From Dyadobacter jiangsuensis (lineage in GTDB: Bacteria > Bacteroidota > Bacteroidia > Cytophagales > Spirosomataceae): a stretch of DNA of 64,000 nucleotides. Position 1 is the stretch's first letter; each line of letters opens with the position of its first letter. Shown in pieces: positions 10,864 to 17,953 of this stretch. Location: positions 558,001 through 622,000 of the forward strand of contig NZ_PYAS01000002.1 of NCBI RefSeq assembly GCF_003014695.1, in the 5' to 3' direction. Position numbers and translations under genes: made by a program. Under the pieces are notes generated by a model that made no database searches, had not been told where the DNA came from, and saw only the letters and a list, made by a program, of their open reading frames with translations.

Positions 10864-12573
10864 ATGAAGCGTAGCAGTTTTTTAAAAAGCATCGCACTCG
10901 GCGGTGCATTAGTTACCAATATCGACAAAGGTCCGGCAGCACAGTCCGGACCTTTGTCGCAAGAAAATAAGCCCAAAGCCACATTGTCCGCCGACCTCGT
11001 GATCGCGGGCGGCGGCCTGGGCGGATGCGCGGCCGCATTGGCCGCATTGCGCAATGGTCTGTCCGTAATCCTCACCGAAGAAACCGACTGGATTGGCGGG
11101 CAAATTTCGCAGCAGGGCGTCCCGCCCGACGAGCATCCGTGGATCGAAACGCATGGCGCCACGAAGGCTTACCGCGATTTCCGCACCGCCGTACGCGAGT
11201 ATTACCAGAAAAACTACCCGCTCACCGCCGAGGCCAAAAGCCGCAAAAACCTCAACCCCGGCGACGGGTCCGTATCCAAGCTCTGCCACGAACCGCGTGT
11301 AGCCGTAGCCGTGCTCACCGACATGCTGAACCCGTACCTCAGCACCGGCAAGCTGACATTGCTTTTGGAACACAAAATTGTATCTGCGGACGTAAAAGGC
11401 AACAAAGTACAATCGCTCACCGCCCTCAATCGCCGCAGCAAAACCCAGGTAACCCTCGCCGCGCCCTATTTTGCGGATGCTACCGAACTCGGTGACCTGC
11501 TGCCCATGACCGGCACCGAGTTCGTCACCGGCGCCGAATCCAAGGCCGAAACCGGCGAATTCCATGCCCCCGAAAAAGCCGACCCGAACAACGTGCAGGC
11601 ATTTACCGTCTGCTTCGCTATCGACTACCGCCCGGGCGAAAACCACGTGATCGAAAAGCCGCGCGAATACGATTTCTGGAAGAACTACGTGCCCAAAATG
11701 GCCAAACCCTGGTCGGGCAGGCTGCTGGACCTCTCATATTCCAACCCCAAAACGCTCGAACCGAAGCAGCTCGGCTTCCACCCGGAAGGCATCCCGACCG
11801 GCAATAACCTCAACCTCTGGCTCTACCGCCGCATTATCAACAAGGCCAACTTCGCCCCCGGCACCTACGCCGGCGACATTACCATCGTCAACTGGCCGCA
11901 AAACGACTACACCCTCGGCAACCTCATCGGCGCCAGCGAAAAGGACTTTGACAAGCATTTCGAACGCGGCAAGCAGCTCAGCCTCTCGCTCCTGTACTGG
12001 CTCCAAACCGAGGCCCCACGCCCCGACGGCGGCAAAGGCTGGCCTGGCATCCGCCTCCGCAAAGACGTCATGGGCACCGAAGACGGCCTCGCCAAATACC
12101 CCTACGTCCGCGAATCGCGGCGCATTAAGGCACTATTTACCATCAAGGAGGAACACGTAGGCGCTGAGCAGCGGGCTGCTGTCACCGGGCAATCTGCGGG
12201 CGTGAAGGCTGCTGCTTTTGAGGATAGCGTTGGGATTGGCTACTACCATATTGACTTGCATCCCAGCACCGGCGGGGATAATTACATTGATTTCGGGTCG
12301 TTGCCGTTTCAGATTCCTTTGGGCGCGCTGCTGCCGGTGCGGATGGAGAATATTTTGCCTGCTAATAAGAATATTGGCACTACGCATATTACGAATGGGT
12401 GTTACCGGCTGCATCCGGTGGAGTGGAGTATTGGGGAGGCTGTGGGGTTGTTGGTGGGGTATGCTTCTTCGAAGAATGTGCTTCCGAGGGGTGTTAGGGA
12501 GGATAAGGGGTTGTTGGCGGGGTTTCAGGAGTTTGTGAAAGGGGAGGGGGTTGAGACGGAGTGGAAGGGATGA
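10864..12573 (+). CDS. Exported FAD-dependent oxidoreductase
   Basis: 569 residues with the start at 10864 (MKRSSFLKSIALGG), which gives an export signal; upstream in-frame codons run into the palindromic repeat. A Rossmann dinucleotide motif GGGLGGCAAA is at about residues 46-55, followed by TEETDWIGGQISQQG, typical of the FAD-dependent oxidoreductase family PF12831. The C-terminal segment contains ILPANKNIGTTHIT, also family-like. Substrate is unknown. GC content falls and codon use changes in the last 350 bases near the accessory island. It appears to be a single-gene unit. Confidence 0.86.
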   Translation: MKRSSFLKSIALGGALVTNIDKGPAAQSGPLSQENKPKATLSADLVIAGGGLGGCAAALAALRNGLSVILTEETDWIGGQISQQGVPPDEHPWIETHGATKAYRDFRTAVREYYQKNYPLTAEAKSRKNLNPGDGSVSKLCHEPRVAVAVLTDMLNPYLSTGKLTLLLEHKIVSADVKGNKVQSLTALNRRSKTQVTLAAPYFADATELGDLLPMTGTEFVTGAESKAETGEFHAPEKADPNNVQAFTVCFAIDYRPGENHVIEKPREYDFWKNYVPKMAKPWSGRLLDLSYSNPKTLEPKQLGFHPEGIPTGNNLNLWLYRRIINKANFAPGTYAGDITIVNWPQNDYTLGNLIGASEKDFDKHFERGKQLSLSLLYWLQTEAPRPDGGKGWPGIRLRKDVMGTEDGLAKYPYVRESRRIKALFTIKEEHVGAEQRAAVTGQSAGVKAAAFEDSVGIGYYHIDLHPSTGGDNYIDFGSLPFQIPLGALLPVRMENILPANKNIGTTHITNGCYRLHPVEWSIGEAVGLLVGYASSKNVLPRGVREDKGLLAGFQEFVKGEGVETEWKG

Positions 12574-12616
12574 ACAGTATCGTTTCTGAATACTACGTAC
12601 ATAATGAATATGAAAG

Positions 12617-13201
12617 TCATCCAACCTGATTTACCCAATCTCGAATGAACATTCCTATCCGTTCTATATCTTGGTTAACTAGCTCTCCGCTGTGCATGAT
12701 AACGTTTCGCGAACGTTCGAGGGTCTTAATTATTTGATCGGCCCATTCAACAGAATGAATGTGCGGCTCGAAGAACTGCCAATTATCAACATTTCGGATG
12801 ATGGATAGCAGATCCCCAAATTCAGTATAGTTAATAATACTATCGCCTCTGGGTGTGTGCCATCGAATCTTATTTTCTTCCTCTCTTCTAGATTCTGCTC
12901 TTGACCTGATCTTCTCCGAAACGCATTCTAACCACCAATTTTCACCTTTATTTTCGAGGAGCTTTTTTGATACAAATTGCCTTACCATGTTCTCAAATGC
13001 GCATATGGCTGTATAAACTATTGCCATTTTTTGCGCTTTCAGAACGAGTTCTTGATCAAGTTCCTCAATTCCTAATGTGTCGTAAATTTTCTTAAATTCT
13101 TCGTTGTTGAATCTTGACTTTTTGAGCCTTCCTGTCTTATCTAAGGCTTCTTCTGTCAATATTCCTTTGAAAACGAAAGAGTACAATGGATCTCTATTCA
13201 T
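12617..13201 (-). CDS. Swt1-type HEPN domain protein (putative RNase)
   Basis: 194 residues. The C-terminal half has the HEPN pattern of the Swt1 group, with R165-N-V-I-M-H170 forming the RX4H catalytic motif of HEPN ribonucleases, followed by a helix ending in IRDWV. The N-terminal 60 residues are helical and unassigned. It starts five bases after the stop of the DUF5343 gene, so the two form an operon. HEPN proteins of this kind are commonly toxins or defence effectors; that role here is inference. The region is clearly more AT-rich than its flanks. Confidence 0.75.
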   Translation of the reverse strand: MNRDPLYSFVFKGILTEEALDKTGRLKKSRFNNEEFKKIYDTLGIEELDQELVLKAQKMAIVYTAICAFENMVRQFVSKKLLENKGENWWLECVSEKIRSRAESRREEENKIRWHTPRGDSIINYTEFGDLLSIIRNVDNWQFFEPHIHSVEWADQIIKTLERSRNVIMHSGELVNQDIERIGMFIRDWVNQVG

Positions 13202-13206
13202 TGGAT

Positions 13207-13842
13207 TTATAGTAAATGCTCTTTTAGGCTTTTGAATATTGCATCATATACCGTGATGTCTCTTGTCTCTGGTAAGTGGATCTGTATATTATAATGCATT
13301 TCAGTATTAATATTTTTGCTTATGAGTTCCCTAGTTAACGGTGGAGAATTTTTTTCAAAATGAATCTCTTCTACTCTTGGATCTTCTTTGCTCACATTTA
13401 TCAAGTTGTTATCAATCCTTGTGAAATCTGCATATTTACAGAGAGCAGTAAAAGTGTTCGCCATCCAGCTAATTACTTTTTCGGACTTAGATCCCTGAGT
13501 GAGAGTCTTCATTTTATTCTTAACCTCGTTCGCCGTCATTTCATTCGCTTTTTTATTAACTGCGAAAAGATCATCATAAGCAGTTCTAATTGCTTCTGCC
13601 AACACTTGTCGCGACTGTGTCTGATCCAAAAATTGAAAATATCTTTCTTGGGGTGCTCCATTGCTATCAATGAAGTTGAGGAGCTTTAAAACACCTATAA
13701 GCAATCGATCATTCGTGCTCTTAAATTCGAGTTGTTCTAAAAATTTAATCGTGAACTTAGATGGAGCCTTTGCATTCAAAAGAGAATTGAAAAACACGTC
13801 TAAGTTTTTCGTAGTTAGCAAATACTGCTCTGGTAAAGCCAT
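13207..13842 (-). CDS. DUF5343 family protein
   Basis: 211 residues. The N-terminus (ALPEQYLLTTKNLDVFF, then KFTIKFLEQLEFKSTNDRLL and LKLLNFIDSNGAPQERY) matches the DUF5343 pattern, which looks like a winged-helix, SWIRM-like fold. The remaining part (130-211) is helical with no clear motif. It is the first gene of a two-gene unit with the HEPN protein. A DNA-binding or effector-control role is plausible, but nothing in the sequence proves it. Confidence 0.75.
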   Translation of the reverse strand: MALPEQYLLTTKNLDVFFNSLLNAKAPSKFTIKFLEQLEFKSTNDRLLIGVLKLLNFIDSNGAPQERYFQFLDQTQSRQVLAEAIRTAYDDLFAVNKKANEMTANEVKNKMKTLTQGSKSEKVISWMANTFTALCKYADFTRIDNNLINVSKEDPRVEEIHFEKNSPPLTRELISKNINTEMHYNIQIHLPETRDITVYDAIFKSLKEHLL

Positions 13843-13894
13843 GAATCTATTGGTTTAAATTAGAACTATTGTCAATCTATAAAAAGTTTGATAG

Positions 13895-14824
13895 TTAGTT
13901 GTCATTTTCAAACATTTTCCCTTTCCTGAACTTTGTCTCTTTGTTGCGTAAGATGTTTATATTGCTATTAATAAATGCGTCTATGAATAGATCATTAAAC
14001 CATAAATTGCGGATCATGCAATACTCAGTAAATAATGAATTTTTACTATTTTCCCATTCCGATCCAAACTCACTCAGCCAATTATAATACAGAAGTATTT
14101 GCTCATGAACAGATAATTGTGCTCGCAGCATTCGGAAGTATTTCATTTTTTCTTCGTATTCTGAAATAATTTCAGTTGTAGCGATAGTTTTTGCGGTCAA
14201 GTATAGATGTCTAAAATAATGGCTAAGCCTGGACGCATGTCCAGAAAATGGTTTATAATTAAAATACAGAGATGTGTCATCGGAATATATTTTTCTATCT
14301 TTATTGCTTTTTATTATTTCTAAATCAGGCTCTTCATGCTTTTTTCTCGCATTTGATAGTAATTCTATAAGTTTAGTCTCGTTCGGGTAGTTTCGCTTGA
14401 ATTGATCAAGACCGAAAAAAAATATGTTATAGCATACCTTGAATCCCTCTTTATCTATATTTCTTACGTCCTTATAGATTCTTAGTATACAATGGAACTC
14501 GGTTTTCATCACGACAAATAATTTTCTGCCTCTTGTCGCTGCATTGTATCTTTCAAGTCCTTCTTTCTTTTCCCAATAGTTATACCCGGTAATAATCATT
14601 TCATTAATATTTTCTCGGTGAAGACGGAGTAGTTCGTAAAATTGTGAGTCAAATTGTTGTAGACGATATTGAGAACTCTGACTGTTTATTTGTTCTTGAA
14701 GCTGCTTGTTATTTAGCTCCTGCTCTTTGTAGAATAATTCTCTTTGCTGAGCATTGGCTTTGTACTGAATGTAGAAGGCTAACCCCGTTACAATTACTCC
14801 TGAAATTGCGATGAACGGATTCAT
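13895..14824 (-). CDS. Putative phage abortive infection protein (AbiC-like), main part
   Basis: From the ATG at 14824 this gives 309 residues matching the putative phage abortive infection family (putAbiC, PF16872): a membrane segment at 3-20, a coiled stretch, then SQFYELLRLHRENINEM, a conserved GR pair and several Phe/Tyr-rich helices. The frame is coding-like for another 39 codons upstream of 14824 (GPAITSDFDFSDTGQIGDT is typical of the family), but contains no start codon there and meets a stop at 14969-14971. The missing N-terminus is encoded in another frame at 14926-15117, so the gene is frameshifted. See that entry. Confidence 0.7.
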   Translation of the reverse strand: MNPFIAISGVIVTGLAFYIQYKANAQQRELFYKEQELNNKQLQEQINSQSSQYRLQQFDSQFYELLRLHRENINEMIITGYNYWEKKEGLERYNAATRGRKLFVVMKTEFHCILRIYKDVRNIDKEGFKVCYNIFFFGLDQFKRNYPNETKLIELLSNARKKHEEPDLEIIKSNKDRKIYSDDTSLYFNYKPFSGHASRLSHYFRHLYLTAKTIATTEIISEYEEKMKYFRMLRAQLSVHEQILLYYNWLSEFGSEWENSKNSLFTEYCMIRNLWFNDLFIDAFINSNINILRNKETKFRKGKMFENDN

Positions 14825-14925
14825 AATCCCTCCAAGAGTGTCTCCAATTTGTCCTGTGTCGCTAAAATCAAAATCTGAGGTGATAGCTGGCCCGGTTAAG
14901 ACTACGGGTGCGATAAATGCTATTA

Positions 14926-15117
14926 TTATTGAAGAAGCGCAAGCCCTAGTAGGATAAACATTACAGATTTAGATTGTTTAGATCTATCGTCCGTGAATTT
15001 GTTCAATGAAAGATTGTTAAGTTGATCAACTAATTGAAAATGTTGATAAAGTAGATACGATGATGCTGCAAGTAAAGCGAGCAGAATCAAGGAGACTATT
15101 AATACGTAAAATGTCAT
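14926..15117 (-). CDS. N-terminal fragment of the AbiC-like gene (frameshifted)
   Basis: 63 residues starting MTFYVLIVSLILLALLAAS, a membrane helix, followed by a short charged loop and the start of a second hydrophobic segment (SVMFILLGLALLQ) cut by a stop at 14926-14928. A -1 shift between 14968 and 14929 joins it to the frame of the main AbiC-like gene and completes the second helix (ending IIIAFIAPVVL) before the family-typical DFDF...GQIGD segment. The two are therefore best read as one gene, broken or recoded. No classical slippery heptamer is present at the joint. Confidence 0.6.
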   Translation of the reverse strand: MTFYVLIVSLILLALLAASSYLLYQHFQLVDQLNNLSLNKFTDDRSKQSKSVMFILLGLALLQ

Positions 15118-15273
15118 AATTGAATCAAAGGAGCTTGAAGGTTTACGGTTATGGCTTATTTTTAGTTAAAGTACAAAAAATAATGCTCATAATTCAATTG
15201 CATACATATTTTCCCGGTGGAGGTAGTTCAATTGACTATGAAAGATGAAAGTTACATGGATGCACGGCGGGGC

Positions 15274-15583
15274 TTAGATTTCAGTCGAGTATACAAGTTG
15301 CTTCTTGCATCCAATATTTTTCTTCAAATGTGGATTTCGGATGCCCCTTTCTTCCAACAGGTCAAACTGCCGCCCAAGCAAGTCCTGCAAAGCAAATTTG
15401 AGGTCAAAATAATGATCTGCGTAGTCTTCAACTTCCATATCAAGGAAGTCGACTATTAAATGGATGTCGCTTTCATCGGTGAAGTTTTGCGGTCAGAATA
15501 GACCCAAATGCATATAGTGCCCTTACTTTGTAGGTACTACAAAGCGTTTCGATGTCGGCTTGATACTTTCGCAGCCATTTCAC
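15274..15583 (-). pseudogene. Decayed MNT-type nucleotidyltransferase
   Basis: Read on the minus strand from a GTG at 15583, the frame gives ...IETLCSTYKVRALYAFGS, the nucleotidyltransferase GS motif. A -1 shift near 15490 is then needed to continue with KFTDESDIHLIVDF and later FDLLEERGIRNPHLKK up to the stop at 15274-15276. The second catalytic aspartate of the DxD motif is His (SDIH). These are features of MNT antitoxin-like nucleotidyltransferases that pair with HEPN toxins. The frameshift plus the lost Asp argue for a pseudogene. It starts five bases after the XRE gene's stop, so the two were an operon. Confidence 0.65.
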
Positions 15584-15588
15584 ATAAT

Positions 15589-16005
15589 TTACCTATTCCC
15601 TATCAACTTCTCCAACCGCTCCATCATCTCATCCTTCTCCTTCAACATCCGCTCGTACAAAGCAATCTTCTCCTCATGAAGCTGCATGAGTTTATCGATA
15701 GGATGGAAGGTCGGGTTGTTGTTAAAAACGGCTGCATTGTCGTTGAAGGTGCTTGAAATCACATTCACCGCCTTTTCCTCATCAAAATTCCGAATCGCTT
15801 CCACCGGTATTTTCAGTATCGCTGCTACTTGTTCTAAAATGTCGGAATCGATTTTTTCGCGCTGTTCGAGCGTGGAGATTCTTTGCTGGTTCCAATCGCT
15901 GCCGAGCTCGAAGGCGAGCATGTCCTGTTTGATTCCGAGCATTTCGCGGAACCGTTTCACGTTGCGGCCTTCGTGGATCTTCGGGTTGGAGGTAGTATGT
16001 GTCAT
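15589..16005 (-). CDS. XRE-family helix-turn-helix regulator
   Basis: 138 residues with the start at 16005 (MTHTTSNPKIHEGRNVKRF); a longer form from 16047 is possible. The helix-turn-helix spans about residues 14-68 (REMLGIKQDMLAFELG, then QRISTLEQ). The C-terminal 40 residues are a Glu/Lys-rich coiled coil. It probably controls itself and the nucleotidyltransferase relic directly behind it. Two dyads in the divergent upstream gap (16081-16153) are candidate operators. Confidence 0.85.
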   Translation of the reverse strand: MTHTTSNPKIHEGRNVKRFREMLGIKQDMLAFELGSDWNQQRISTLEQREKIDSDILEQVAAILKIPVEAIRNFDEEKAVNVISSTFNDNAAVFNNNPTFHPIDKLMQLHEEKIALYERMLKEKDEMMERLEKLIGNR

Positions 16006-16080
16006 ACCGGGGCTATTTCGTTGAAAAGGCAATTTATATAAATCCATCGGGAAGTGTTCCGGTAATTTACAGGTATTTCG

Positions 16081-16153
16081 GCGTAAGTTACGCGGCCCGC
16101 GGGTTGGGTACGGGTTGCAGGAATGCGTGCTTTACGGAAAACGTAAATGCACG
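16081..16153. promoter_or_regulatory. Two dyads between divergent genes, candidate XRE operators
   Basis: GCGTAA-G-TTACGC (16081-16093) is a perfect 6+1+6 palindrome. CGTGCTTTACG (16126-16136) and CGTAAATGCACG (16142-16153) form a near-perfect inverted repeat with one bulged base. Both contain the half-site CGTAA, which suggests one binding protein, possibly the adjacent XRE regulator. The second dyad overlaps the start of the rightward gene. Confidence 0.45.
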
Positions 16154-16443
16154 ATTTACACCACACTTCCGACACCGATCCCATGCACACACAAACACAC
16201 CCTATCGAACCCACGGATGAGGCCTTGCTGGCGTATGGCCGCGAGGTAGGCAAGCTCCTGAGCAGCAGCAGCGCCGAAAGCTGGCGCGACGAACTCTGGA
16301 CGATCTTCACCGGCTACATCATCTCCCTCAAAGAACAAGGCCCCGCGCCGGAGCTTTGCGATACTTACTTTTCGTTTAAGGAGCTGATTGCGTTTTTTGA
16401 GAATGTGGAGCGGATTGGGAGAGGGGAGTGCGTGAATGCCTGA
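16147..16443 (+). CDS. Hypothetical protein
   Basis: 98 residues from the ATG at 16147; an internal ATG at 16183 would give 86. No domain is recognised. The N-terminus is His/Thr-rich and the rest is a short acidic helical protein with one conserved-looking segment, DELWTIFTGYIISLKEQG. It diverges from the XRE regulator, and its first codons overlap a dyad. Base composition is GC-rich, like the core genome rather than the island. Confidence 0.55.
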   Translation: MHDLHHTSDTDPMHTQTHPIEPTDEALLAYGREVGKLLSSSSAESWRDELWTIFTGYIISLKEQGPAPELCDTYFSFKELIAFFENVERIGRGECVNA

Positions 16444-16450
16444 TGCAAAA

Positions 16451-16552
16451 TGTCAGTCTGAGCGCAGTCGAAGACAGGCCTTGCCGAGGTATGTAAATTG
16501 ACATCGCGCATGTGCTTCGACCGCCGGGCGGCCCCGTTTGCTCAGCATGACA
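16451..16552. repeat. Degenerate copy of the TGTCATGCTGAGC inverted repeat
   Basis: Left arm TGTCAGTCTGAGC plus GTCGAAGAC at 16451-16475 and right arm GCTTCGACC...GCTCAGCATGACA ending at 16552, with the right arm interrupted by a GC-rich insert. Same family as 10783-10842 and 21405-21479. Confidence 0.75.
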
Positions 16553-16581
16553 ATTGAGTGAACAGTAGTGTTATAACAATA

Positions 16582-17175
16582 TCAGACATCAAAAATATCC
16601 CTCACCAACAGCTGAAACGACCCCAGCGATTGGGAAGTGAGCGTTTCCGATTCTGTGAAAGGCTTCAAACCAATGTATTTGCCGGTTTCATCGAGCAGGT
16701 ACACTAGCACAATGCGGTCATTCGGCTCCACCAGCCAATATTCTTTCACGCCATTTTCCTGGTAGATTTCAAACTTCTCGTTCATCTCCCGGTCCGTGTT
16801 TCCGGGAGAGAGCACTTCCACGATCAGGTCCGGCGCGCCGATGCAGCCTTTTGCGTCGATTTTGGCCGGGTCGCATACTACGCATACGTCCGGTTGCACG
16901 ACGGTGTAAATCTTGTCCGATTCGGCTTTGTGAATGGGTGTCAGGCGCACATCGAAAGGTGCCACGAATGCTTTGCAGGAGCTGCGATGCACGTGGTTGC
17001 TAATCTGCCGGAATATCTCGCCGACGTATTGCTGGTGCTTGGTCGCAGGTGCAGGCGACATTTTGAAAATCTTGCCTCTGATCAACTCAATGCGCTCCTC
17101 GAACTGCCATTTCAGGTAGTCGGCGTAGGAGTAGGATGCATTTAAATCAAGCTGATTCAGGTTTGTGATCGTCAT
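16582..17175 (-). CDS. Uma2 family endonuclease (DUF820)
   Basis: 197 residues with the Uma2 PD-(D/E)xK-like fold: ERIELIRGKIFKMSPAP near residues 27-43, VVQPDVCVVCDPAKID near 91-106, and PDLIVEVLSPGNTDREM followed by K-x-x-x-Y and EYWLVEP. The D...E-V-L and downstream Lys are the presumed nuclease residues. Uma2 proteins are abundant in Cyanobacteria and Bacteroidota, often in several copies, and their role is uncertain. It is a single-gene unit between hypothetical genes and higBA. Confidence 0.85.
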   Translation of the reverse strand: MTITNLNQLDLNASYSYADYLKWQFEERIELIRGKIFKMSPAPATKHQQYVGEIFRQISNHVHRSSCKAFVAPFDVRLTPIHKAESDKIYTVVQPDVCVVCDPAKIDAKGCIGAPDLIVEVLSPGNTDREMNEKFEIYQENGVKEYWLVEPNDRIVLVYLLDETGKYIGLKPFTESETLTSQSLGSFQLLVRDIFDV

Positions 17176-17205
17176 GGCCGCAATTTCTAGTTGATATAGT
17201 ATGTG

Positions 17206-17535
17206 TCAGGCCGGCTGTAATGCATTGCTCTGCAAGGGCCGAAAGTGTTGAATCGTTTTACGCTCTACGGCTCTCTCGGCATGCCATAGATCATAATTAC
17301 GTTGAATATCCAGCCAGAACTCCGCGCTGGTGCCGAAAGCTTCTGAGAGCCTTACACACATTTCGGAACTGATCCCTTGGTGTTCATTCAAAATATTTGA
17401 GAGTGTTTTGCGAGTGATTCCAAGGCCCTTTGCAATTTCAGCCTGGGTGTAGTCGTGACCGGTCTCCTCTTTTAGTCCCTCGATAGTTTCCTTTATCAAT
17501 GCCCCAGGGTGTGCTGGTCTCATTCCTCTTTTCAT
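17206..17535 (-). CDS. higA: HigA family antitoxin
   Basis: 109 residues starting at 17535 (MKRGMRPAHPGALIKE), the usual HigA N-terminus; an upstream extension to 17595 would overlap higB. The helix-turn-helix is YTQAEIAKGLGITRKTLSNIL, followed by the typical RLSEAFGTSAEFWLDIQ segment. It neutralises HigB and probably represses the pair by binding the dyad at 17834-17858. It lies 13 bases after the toxin gene, the toxin-first order typical of higBA. Confidence 0.92.
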   Translation of the reverse strand: MKRGMRPAHPGALIKETIEGLKEETGHDYTQAEIAKGLGITRKTLSNILNEHQGISSEMCVRLSEAFGTSAEFWLDIQRNYDLWHAERAVERKTIQHFRPLQSNALQPA

Positions 17536-17548
17536 AATTCTACTGTTG

Positions 17549-17827
17549 TTAATGATAATCCAGATAGTCGACATCGAAAACGTTGCCATCGTCAAATCTG
17601 AATATGATCCGCCAGTTGCCGGATACGTTTACGGCGTGGAATCCTTTCAGTTTGCCCGACAATGGGTGCAGCCGCGATCCAGGCGTGCCGATATCGTCTA
17701 GCGATTTCGCAAATTCTAACCGAGTCAGAACATTGCGAATTCTTATAATGTGTGTAGCGGGTAATTTGGTAATGTCTTCATCTTCAAAAAACAACCGTAA
17801 CCCTTTGTGTCGGAAGCTTTTTATCAT
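17549..17827 (-). CDS. higB: HigB toxin (RelE/ParE superfamily)
   Basis: 92 residues from the ATG at 17827 (MIKSFRHKGLRLFFE). Family features are HPLSGKLKGFHAVNVSGNWR followed by IIFRFDDGNVFDVDYLDYH at the C-terminus. HigB toxins cut mRNA on the ribosome. The start codon lies only five bases after a strong -7 box (TACATTTG), so the transcript is probably almost leaderless. Confidence 0.92.
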   Translation of the reverse strand: MIKSFRHKGLRLFFEDEDITKLPATHIIRIRNVLTRLEFAKSLDDIGTPGSRLHPLSGKLKGFHAVNVSGNWRIIFRFDDGNVFDVDYLDYH

Positions 17828-17832
17828 TAACA

Positions 17833-17864
17833 CAAATGTAACAGGGTATGTTACATTTTGCAAA
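17833..17864 (-). promoter_or_regulatory. higBA promoter with embedded operator dyad
   Basis: On the minus strand TTTG (17864-17861) and TACATTTG (17840-17833) are separated by 20 bases, an exact match to the Bacteroidota TTTG...TAnnTTTG promoter. AAATGTAAC (17834-17842) and GTTACATTT (17850-17858) form a perfect 9+7+9 inverted repeat that covers the -7 box, a natural site for HigA autorepression. Confidence 0.8.
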
Positions 17865-17876
17865 AATGGCACGCAA

Positions 17877-17910
17877 CAAAAAAGGACGAGCAGCAATGCG
17901 CCGCTCGTCC
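17877..17910 (-). terminator. Intrinsic terminator before higBA
   Basis: On the minus strand, GGACGAGC/GCTCGTCC arms (17903-17910 and 17884-17891) are followed by six T (17883-17878). It ends the transcript of the upstream oxidoreductase and insulates higBA. Confidence 0.8.
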
Positions 17911-17924
17911 CCCAAAATCCATTT

Positions 17925-17944
17925 CCGTCGTCTTAAGACGACGG
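17925..17944. repeat. CCGTCG-type 20-bp palindrome
   Basis: CCGTCGTCTTAAGACGACGG is a perfect palindrome just after the oxidoreductase stop. Relatives occur at 22941-22960, 22982-23001 and 23030-23048. Confidence 0.8.
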
Positions 17945-17953
17945 CTAAAGGGA

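Noticed and set aside
15217..15459. 80-codon plus-strand ORF
   Set aside because: It lies opposite the nucleotidyltransferase relic, whose minus-strand translation shows real motifs; the plus-strand product has none.
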